Positions 1-4,636 of a stretch of DNA of 6,047 nt are shown here, in pieces; the stretch's first letter is position 1; every line of letters starts with the position of its first letter. The stretch comes from an uncultured Prevotella sp. GTDB lineage: Bacteria; Bacteroidota; Bacteroidia; Bacteroidales; Bacteroidaceae. Under the pieces are notes generated by a model. The model saw nothing but the letters and a program-made list of their open reading frames with translations. It made no database searches and was not told where the DNA came from. The translations under genes and the position numbers were made by a program. The stretch lies in NCBI GenBank assembly GCA_934229335.1, contig CAKQDQ010000137.1:1-6047 (forward strand), in the 5' to 3' direction.

Positions 1-69
1 AATAGCTCAGTTGGTTAGAGCACCTGACTGTTAATCAGGGGGTCGTTGGTTCAAGCCCATCTTGAAGCG
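1..69 (+). tRNA. tRNA-Asn (anticodon GTT), 5' end cut by window edge
   Basis: Cloverleaf parts can be read directly. The D arm is GCTC...GAGC (5-8 with 18-21). The anticodon stem is CCTGA/TCAGG (23-27 with 35-39) around a CTGTTAA loop, giving anticodon GTT at 30-32 (asparagine). The T loop is TTCAAGC (50-56). The 3' acceptor strand TTGAAGC (62-68) is followed by discriminator G at 69. The first two visible bases (AA) pair with its TT, so five bases lie outside the window, predicted as GCTTC. One T-stem pair is a T-T mismatch (46 with 60). CCA is not encoded. A perfect hairpin terminator follows immediately. The gene converges on the minus-strand PUL. Confidence 0.95.
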
Positions 70-103
70 CAAAAAGGAGATACTATGAGGTATCTCCTTT
101 TTT
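51..103 (+). repeat. Direct repeat copy 1: tRNA T-loop, acceptor strand and terminator
   Basis: The T loop, 3' acceptor strand and terminator hairpin of the tRNA recur 131 bp downstream at 182-233. Over 52 aligned bases (51-102) only two differ: 57 C versus 188 T, and 67 G versus 198 A. Similarity stops abruptly upstream of the T loop, so only the 3' end of the tRNA is duplicated. Confidence 0.9.
71..103 (+). terminator. Rho-independent terminator of tRNA-Asn
   Basis: A perfect 13-bp stem (71-83 with 90-102) encloses the 6-nt loop TATGAG. The left arm begins AAAAAGGAG and the right arm ends in a run of six T, so it can terminate the tRNA transcript two bases after the discriminator. Because the A run mirrors the T run, it could also work on the minus strand. 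Confidence 0.9.
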
Positions 104-135
104 GTTTCTATCTGCTCTATCACCAACGACAGATC

Positions 136-176
136 GTAGGGTTTCTCCCTACAGTCGAAGGGGCGACTGGGGCGAC
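136..176. repeat. GC-rich tandem hairpin element between the two repeat copies
   Basis: Two adjacent perfect hairpins are visible: GTAGGG-TTTCT-CCCTAC (136-152), then AGTCG-AAGGGG-CGACT (153-168). The octamer GGGGCGAC occurs at 160-167 and again at 169-176, one base apart. The block is clearly more GC-rich than its surroundings, has no open reading frame, and resembles a small intergenic palindromic (REP-like) repeat. That classification is inference, since other copies in the genome cannot be seen here. Confidence 0.5.
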
Positions 177-181
177 AAATA

Positions 182-233
182 TCAAGCTCATCTTGAAACG
201 CAAAAAGGAGATACTATGAGGTATCTCCTTTTT
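182..233 (+). repeat. Direct repeat copy 2: tRNA 3'-end remnant plus terminator
   Basis: Near-identical copy of 51-102 (50 of 52 bases). The D arm and anticodon arm of a tRNA are absent, so this is not a functional tRNA. The change to A at 198 would also break an acceptor-stem pair in an intact tRNA. It could be the remnant of a tandem tRNA duplication or an attachment-site-like duplication left by an integration event. No integrase is present in the window. Confidence 0.85.
202..233 (+). terminator. Second copy of the tRNA-type terminator hairpin
   Basis: The 13-bp stem (202-214 with 221-233) and loop TATGAG are identical to the first terminator. The stem is perfectly kept although the tRNA part of this copy has mutated. 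It probably still acts as a backup terminator for the tRNA transcript. Its A-rich left arm would give a T run on the minus strand, so it may work in both directions. Confidence 0.75.
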
Positions 234-261
234 GTGTGCTATAATAATATTTCACACACAT

Positions 262-307
262 AAAAAGGAGACGGTTATACTTCTATAACAAAGAAGATAC
301 CGTCTCC
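262..307 (-). terminator. Rho-independent terminator downstream of the GH127-type gene
   Basis: Read on the minus strand, a 9-bp stem (307-299 with 275-267, GGAGACGGT and complement) is extended by an inner helix (CTTCT 280-284 with AGAAG 292-296) and followed by TTTTT (266-262). It starts about 40 nt past the stop codon of the hydrolase gene, the usual place for its terminator. The base of the hairpin shares the ten bases AAAAAGGAGA with both terminators to its left. Confidence 0.85.
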
Positions 308-346
308 TCAATCTATGTATTGCAAAGAACTTATCTCAGACACATA

Positions 347-2407
347 TTACTCTGCTAAACCACGCAGGGAGTTAGCAAACCATACATCCATCTTGCCAAC
401 GCCACGATGATTCCATGCATAATAAGGAATAAGACGCAGTTGGGTGTTACGTACCGTGACATTACCGTCTGTTGTTGTCCCTATCACCTGAACGCCTTTG
501 GCAAGAAGTGACTTAACAACGAACTGCTTGCCGTTGCCTTCGGTGTTTGTTACACTGTAATCGCCTAACACGAAGGTTGGCTTACCACCCAAATAAGCAT
601 AATGCACATCAATGCCAGCATTGTCAGCTTGCTCAGCGCAATATACCAACGGTCCGCGCTCTATAGCCACTTTGCCACGGTCGGCAGCCACATTTTCATT
701 GGCTGTTACCATACGAGGCTCCATATCAAAGTGCAAGCGCACTACATCGCCTTTTCGCCATTTACGATTTATGGAGACGTATCCATTGACGATAGAGTCG
801 CTAACAGCCTGTCCATTAACACTCACAGTATATCCTAACGTCTTACCGTCGCTATACTTATAGAGGTCGCTCGGCACTACGTTGCCACGCACCCACCCTG
901 GTATGCGCACCTTCAGGACCCACTGCCCTGCCTTCGACTCGTTAACCTTTATGGCAACATCACCATTCCAAGGATATTCCGTAGTCTGCGTTAGTGTTAC
1001 TTTCTTGCCCTGCACATTGACGGTTGCCGTGTTTGGCATATAAAGGTTTACATACAGTTCGTTGCCATGCTCGCCATAGATGTAACCGGGGACAGATGGG
1101 ATGAAACGACAAAGGTTTGACGGACAGCAAGCACAGCCGAACCATGGCTGGCGCGTGTTGGTATTGTCAGCATTAAACTTGTACTTACCATCGGCAGAGA
1201 GAGGGTTAGGATAGAAGAACTTTCCACCGTCTACTGACATTCCGCTTATTACTCCATTATATAATGTACGCTCAAGACAGTCTATGTATTTAGCGTCACC
1301 GTGCAGCAGAAACATACGATGGAAGAGATATACCATGGAAATAGCTGCGCAGGTCTCGTTGTATGCAGTGAGATTAGGTAACACATAGTTTGCATCGAAC
1401 GCCTCTCCCCAATGACGTGCACCCACACCACCCGTGAGATAGTACTTCTTTGATACGATATTCTCATAAAGATTGTCTATCGCCTTGATATATGCGCTAT
1501 CACCAGTAAGTGCTGCTACATCTGCCATACCAGCATACATATAACCTGCCCTTACGGCATGACCCACAGCTTCCGTCTGCTCTAAAATAGGCATGTGACT
1601 CTGCGAGTAGTCTTTCTTCCATCCTGTCTTGCCACGATAATCAAGCATATACTTCGCCTCATCAAGGTATTTACGCTCACCAGTAACAACATAAAGACGA
1701 GCTAATGCCATCTCTGCTATTTGGTGTCCAGGCACTACATGAGCCTGCCCGTTTTTGGGACCGACTTCCTTTACTACACAATCTGCGTAGCGACACGCTA
1801 TATCAAGAAACTTTCTGGAACCAGTAGCCTGATAGTGGGCGCAAGCAGCGTCGACCATGTGACCAAGGTTATATAGTTCATGACTAAGGTCTTCTTCTTT
1901 CTCCCACCTCTTCGTGCCAGACCATCCATGAGGATGCTTGGGATTGATGGTACGAGCGGTATACAGATAACCGTCGGGTTCTTGCGCTGCCGCTACGATG
2001 TTAAGCACAGAGTCAACATAGTTTTTTAACTTCTTGTCAGGATATGTCTGAAGTACATAACTGGCACCCTCTATGGTTTTATAAACATCGGTATCATCAA
2101 AGGATAATCCCATTATCTTCGCGACATCCCACTCTGGTGTTTCCAAACCTTTATGCCCAGGATGCTGTAGTGTGTATGCCGCCATTTCGAAGTTACGATA
2201 GCGATGTTCACTCTCACATTTACTGAACGCTAAAGGTATAGTCACCTCGCGCACCGCACGTATGCGATCGCCCCAAAATGACGATGGGGCAATCTTTACT
2301 GACGTAAATGGTACCTGAGAATAAGGATACCCTACGTTGGTTTGGGGTTTGGCAACGCATGATAGCGCAACCATAACAAGTCCTGCTATTAATGTTTTAC
2401 TCTTCAT
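347..2407 (-). CDS. Exported GH127-type glycoside hydrolase (DUF1680, putative beta-L-arabinofuranosidase)
   Basis: 686-aa protein of the DUF1680 family: an (alpha/alpha)6-barrel catalytic domain to about residue 445, then beta-sandwich domains. Characterised GH127 and related GH146 members are Zn-dependent retaining enzymes with a cysteine nucleophile that release beta-L-arabinofuranose. One GH127 branch removes aceric acid from rhamnogalacturonan II. The motifs fit HypBA1: Glu351 and Cys353 in NETCAA, and Cys427/Cys428 in GCACCPSN, match its zinc ligands, with Cys427 as nucleophile. Glu335 in HWGEAF sits 16 residues before Glu351, as the HypBA1 acid/base does (322 versus 338). His283 also fits the register. 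An N-terminal signal peptide (residues 1 to about 19) targets export. ALSC at 14-17 is a poor lipobox, so periplasmic versus surface location is open. The start ATG gives a complete signal peptide, but no clear Shine-Dalgarno precedes it. The gene lies downstream of susCD, same strand, with its own predicted promoter. The exact substrate cannot be read from sequence. Confidence 0.93.
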   Translation of the reverse strand: MKSKTLIAGLVMVALSCVAKPQTNVGYPYSQVPFTSVKIAPSSFWGDRIRAVREVTIPLAFSKCESEHRYRNFEMAAYTLQHPGHKGLETPEWDVAKIMGLSFDDTDVYKTIEGASYVLQTYPDKKLKNYVDSVLNIVAAAQEPDGYLYTARTINPKHPHGWSGTKRWEKEEDLSHELYNLGHMVDAACAHYQATGSRKFLDIACRYADCVVKEVGPKNGQAHVVPGHQIAEMALARLYVVTGERKYLDEAKYMLDYRGKTGWKKDYSQSHMPILEQTEAVGHAVRAGYMYAGMADVAALTGDSAYIKAIDNLYENIVSKKYYLTGGVGARHWGEAFDANYVLPNLTAYNETCAAISMVYLFHRMFLLHGDAKYIDCLERTLYNGVISGMSVDGGKFFYPNPLSADGKYKFNADNTNTRQPWFGCACCPSNLCRFIPSVPGYIYGEHGNELYVNLYMPNTATVNVQGKKVTLTQTTEYPWNGDVAIKVNESKAGQWVLKVRIPGWVRGNVVPSDLYKYSDGKTLGYTVSVNGQAVSDSIVNGYVSINRKWRKGDVVRLHFDMEPRMVTANENVAADRGKVAIERGPLVYCAEQADNAGIDVHYAYLGGKPTFVLGDYSVTNTEGNGKQFVVKSLLAKGVQVIGTTTDGNVTVRNTQLRLIPYYAWNHRGVGKMDVWFANSLRGLAE

Positions 2408-2486
2408 ATATTATTGTCATTACTGTTTAGCTTATTTATATCCGCATACAATCATTTTTACCCTACCAGAAAGTGTGTCTACCCTG

Positions 2487-2510
2487 CTAACTTATACTAA
2501 CTAATACTAA
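2487..2510. repeat. Leader repeat cluster A (CTAACTT-ATACTAACTA, copy 1)
   Basis: One copy of the repeat lies at 2487-2503, where CTAACTT is followed directly by ATACTAACTA. An extra TACTAA box follows at 2505-2510, ten bases after the first TACTAA at 2495-2500. It sits about 90-110 bp upstream of the hydrolase start codon. Confidence 0.7.
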
Positions 2511-2593
2511 TCTAATGAAATAAAAAAACTACCATTCCTATGAAATGAATACTGATCTTTTTACCTAAAGGATGAAGCTCTGATACCCATTGT

Positions 2594-2632
2594 TACTAAC
2601 TTAATACTAACTACTAACTTTTATACTAACTA
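2594..2632. repeat. Leader repeat cluster B (CTAACTT-ATACTAACTA, copies 2 and 3 in tandem)
   Basis: Two copies lie end to end at 2596-2613 (one extra A between the half-motifs) and 2614-2632 (TT between them). Including a leading box at 2594, TACTAA starts at 2594, 2605, 2612 and 2624. Spacing from cluster A is about 100 bp. They could be DNA-binding boxes for a regulator, RNA elements, or slippage-prone simple sequence. Confidence 0.7.
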
Positions 2633-2674
2633 ACTACGAATCTAAAAAAAAATTCTTAATAATCACTGTATCAA

Positions 2675-2690
2675 TGCCAACGCCATGGCA
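2675..2690. promoter_or_regulatory. Inverted repeat TGCCA-N6-TGGCA just downstream of the predicted start site
   Basis: TGCCA (2675-2679) and TGGCA (2686-2690) form a perfect inverted repeat with a 6-bp spacer. It overlaps the 8-bp palindrome GCCATGGC (2682-2689). It lies about 20-35 bp inside the predicted transcript, a position suited to a repressor operator or a small leader hairpin. The arms are only 5 bp, so chance is possible. Confidence 0.35.
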
Positions 2691-2716
2691 GATATTTGTT
2701 ATTCAGCTAACGAGTG

Positions 2717-2748
2717 CAAAGTTAACCATTTTGCGTTTTATAATCCAA
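2717..2748 (-). promoter_or_regulatory. Bacteroidetes-type promoter for the GH127-type gene
   Basis: On the minus strand the -33 box TTGG (2748-2745) is followed by a 20-nt spacer and the -7 box TAACTTTG (2724-2717). This fits the Bacteroidetes primary sigma consensus TTTG/TTG, 19-21 nt, TAnnTTTG. The -33 box starts about 20 bp after the end of the hairpin that closes the susCD unit, so the hydrolase can be transcribed independently. The predicted start is near 2709. Confidence 0.7.
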
Positions 2749-2768
2749 GAGAATGTGATGCAAAGCAA

Positions 2769-2811
2769 AGGTGGTTATTCGTCAACCTGTAAATTGAACG
2801 AATAACCACCT
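2769..2811 (-). terminator. Hairpin ending the susCD transcript
   Basis: A perfect 14-bp inverted repeat (2769-2782 with 2798-2811, AGGTGGTTATTCGT and complement) begins about 25 nt past the susD stop. An inner TCAA/TTGA helix can extend it. The sequence after the stem on the minus strand is TTGCTTTG rather than a full T run, so termination may be partial. It may instead act as a 3'-end stabiliser, or as a binding site upstream of the next promoter. Confidence 0.65.
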
Positions 2812-2835
2812 CGTTGCGGTAAGAAATACCTATAT

Positions 2836-4593
2836 CTAATAACCTATCTTGCCGTTCCAATGCAGAAAGAGATTTTGTTTCTGCGTGAGATCCGACTCTA
2901 CTCCACTACTATTCTCACCATTACGCGCGTTGACCTTATCGGCGACATATGACGGATTGTCTCTGCGGAGAGCTACACGAAGAAGGTCATAATATCTTGT
3001 TCCTTCAAAAGCGCACTCTAATGCGTTTTCGTCTACTATCATGTCCTCCACCTTCTCAATCTGCCACTGTTTGAGGTCTTCGCCAGAAAGAGACGCATCG
3101 TCAGGCATCTGATAGTTCTGATTGTAACACGCCCAACCAGAACCACGTGAGTGTATGCCTATAGTGTTATAAGAGGCATCCATATCATCTATATCAAACA
3201 CCCTGTAACCAGAATTGCTTGTACTTGGGAAATCGAACTGACGAACAAAGGCTTTCTGCTCATCCGTAGTGCAATAAGGAAGGACGTATTGCTCAATGAC
3301 ATCATTGTTTACGCCTCTCGCAAGTATCTGATATGCGAAATGTGGATACCCCGCACGATTAAGGGCTTCTGCCAGTCTTAAATAAACCATAGTACGACGA
3401 TAGATATGCACATTGCGTGTAGAGAACTTGCTGATGTTCTGCATCTGTGTTACGTTACCATTGCTGCCATAGGAATAATGACTCCAAACGGCTTGCAGAC
3501 GGAGATCGCCAGAGCGATTATTATCAAGCCCCGTAGGAGCATAGATGATATCATGACTACGATCAGAACTTATGATATTGTTGCTTTGCTTAGCAGATAG
3601 TGACTGCAATGACTGTGATGGCACTACACTCACCTTATAGCCATTAGCAGACGTACTGTTATATATGTTTCTTAACTCAGAGTAGTTGCCTTGTGACGGT
3701 AGTGAGTCGCCAGGTATCATCATGATAAGGTCGCGGTCGTCGTTCCATGACTCGGAAGAGAATGAACGGGCGTAGTTGCCATATTCAACAGGCATAGTCC
3801 AGTTACTGTTCGCCCACTGTACACGTTGCGCCTTTACTGGATAATAGGAGTTACTGCCGTTGGCGGTAGTGATGTAGCGGTAATATGAGAGTGCAGCCTC
3901 ATCATAATGCTCCGCCCAAAGATTTAAGTCACCAAGAAGCAGATGTATAGGGATAAACAACAAGCGAGAATCAACGGTACCTATATTACCAAGTCCTGGT
4001 CGGTCCACATTCGCTAATGGCTTGAGGTCATTGATAAAGTAATCGCATATCTCCTTTATGTCTTTAACAGGATACTGTGCATCGGCTGCGTCCTTGGTAA
4101 GGATAGGCTCGGTAATGAAAGGTACCTTACCGTAGTTAATGGCTAACTGAAGGTAGGTCCACGCACGGTAAGCCTTAACAGCGGCATACTCACGTATAAA
4201 GAAGCTCTTGCCACGATTGTCTTTTACTGTAGTATCTACCTTGGCAAGGTAGAAGTTACAGTTGTTTATTACTGCATAATAGTCCTTAGGGCTGTTATAC
4301 TTATTGTCATCGCTGACTGTGAACGTTGCTATCTCACGCAAATCTGCATCTGCCACATCTGTGACATTGACAAGGTCGCCACGCAGTTCTCCAAGCAACA
4401 CAGTACGGTCACCAAGAGCCTGAACTTTCTGCATGACACCAGTGAGACCGTAGATAGAGTCACCAGCCTCGTTAAACTGCTTATTGTCTGTAAAAGATAC
4501 ATGACTTGACTCCTGCTCCAATAAATCAGTGCAAGAAGATACGGAGAGGGCTAATAGCACTACGCAGACATATATAAAATGTTTTGCTTTCAT
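2836..4593 (-). CDS. SusD/RagB-family glycan-binding surface lipoprotein
   Basis: 585-aa SusD-like protein of usual family length. Family members cap a partner SusC transporter at the outer surface and bind glycan for import. A type II signal peptide is visible: Lys-rich start, hydrophobic core about 6-18, lipobox VSSC with acylated Cys21, then TDLLEQES as in many SusD N-termini. Typical TPR-like helices follow: AAVKAYRAWTYLQLAINYG (137-155) with KVPFITEP, LLLGDLNLWAEHYDEAALSYY (218-238), and MVYLRLAEALNRAGYP (402-417). The C-terminal SusD signature EGTRYYDLLRVALR (530-543) is intact, and the protein ends shortly after at LFLHWNGKIGY. The start ATG follows AAGGA by 6 nt and lies 43 bp after the susC stop, so the pair is surely co-transcribed. 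A hairpin follows the stop. The bound glycan cannot be deduced, because SusD binding residues are not conserved across the family. Confidence 0.95.
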   Translation of the reverse strand: MKAKHFIYVCVVLLALSVSSCTDLLEQESSHVSFTDNKQFNEAGDSIYGLTGVMQKVQALGDRTVLLGELRGDLVNVTDVADADLREIATFTVSDDNKYNSPKDYYAVINNCNFYLAKVDTTVKDNRGKSFFIREYAAVKAYRAWTYLQLAINYGKVPFITEPILTKDAADAQYPVKDIKEICDYFINDLKPLANVDRPGLGNIGTVDSRLLFIPIHLLLGDLNLWAEHYDEAALSYYRYITTANGSNSYYPVKAQRVQWANSNWTMPVEYGNYARSFSSESWNDDRDLIMMIPGDSLPSQGNYSELRNIYNSTSANGYKVSVVPSQSLQSLSAKQSNNIISSDRSHDIIYAPTGLDNNRSGDLRLQAVWSHYSYGSNGNVTQMQNISKFSTRNVHIYRRTMVYLRLAEALNRAGYPHFAYQILARGVNNDVIEQYVLPYCTTDEQKAFVRQFDFPSTSNSGYRVFDIDDMDASYNTIGIHSRGSGWACYNQNYQMPDDASLSGEDLKQWQIEKVEDMIVDENALECAFEGTRYYDLLRVALRRDNPSYVADKVNARNGENSSGVESDLTQKQNLFLHWNGKIGY

Positions 4594-4599
4594 AATGAT

Positions 4600-4604
4600 T
4601 CCTT
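4600..4604 (-). promoter_or_regulatory. Ribosome binding site of susD
   Basis: AAGGA on the minus strand lies 6 nt before the susD ATG within the 43-bp susC-susD gap. It supports that start. The GH127-type gene has no comparable site. Confidence 0.5.
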
Positions 4605-4636
4605 ATATAAAGGGTTATATTATCTCAAACACATAC

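Larger units (their letters stand above)
2408..2709 (-). other. Predicted long 5' leader (about 300 nt) of the GH127-type mRNA
   Basis: The only exact TAnnTTTG match on the minus strand between the two genes lies at 2724-2717. Transcription would therefore begin near 2709 and leave about 300 nt before the ATG. The leader is AT-rich and has no supported ORF. It holds an inverted repeat near its 5' end (2675-2690), a run of nine U (minus strand, 2652-2644), the repeated CTAACTT/ATACTAACTA blocks, and two AGGGTA boxes 21 bp apart (minus strand, 2485-2480 and 2464-2459). It matches no riboswitch class I recognise. The leader depends on the promoter call being right. Confidence 0.45.

Noticed and set aside
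182..201. A second tRNA-Asn gene
   Set aside because: Only the T loop and 3' acceptor strand are present. The D and anticodon arms are missing and one acceptor base is changed.
602..863. Two overlapping + strand frames of about 80 codons
   Set aside because: Both are antisense to the GH127-type gene, overlap each other in different frames, and show no protein-like features.
2487..2636. CRISPR array
   Set aside because: The repeated units are 17-19 bp, two are directly adjacent without spacers, and no cas genes are present.
2408..2835. A small protein gene in the intergenic region
   Set aside because: The stretch is AT-rich with many stop codons, and I see no frame with a credible start, length or composition.
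3151..3600. Two + strand frames of 64-76 codons
   Set aside because: They are antisense to susD and have no start signals or family resemblance.
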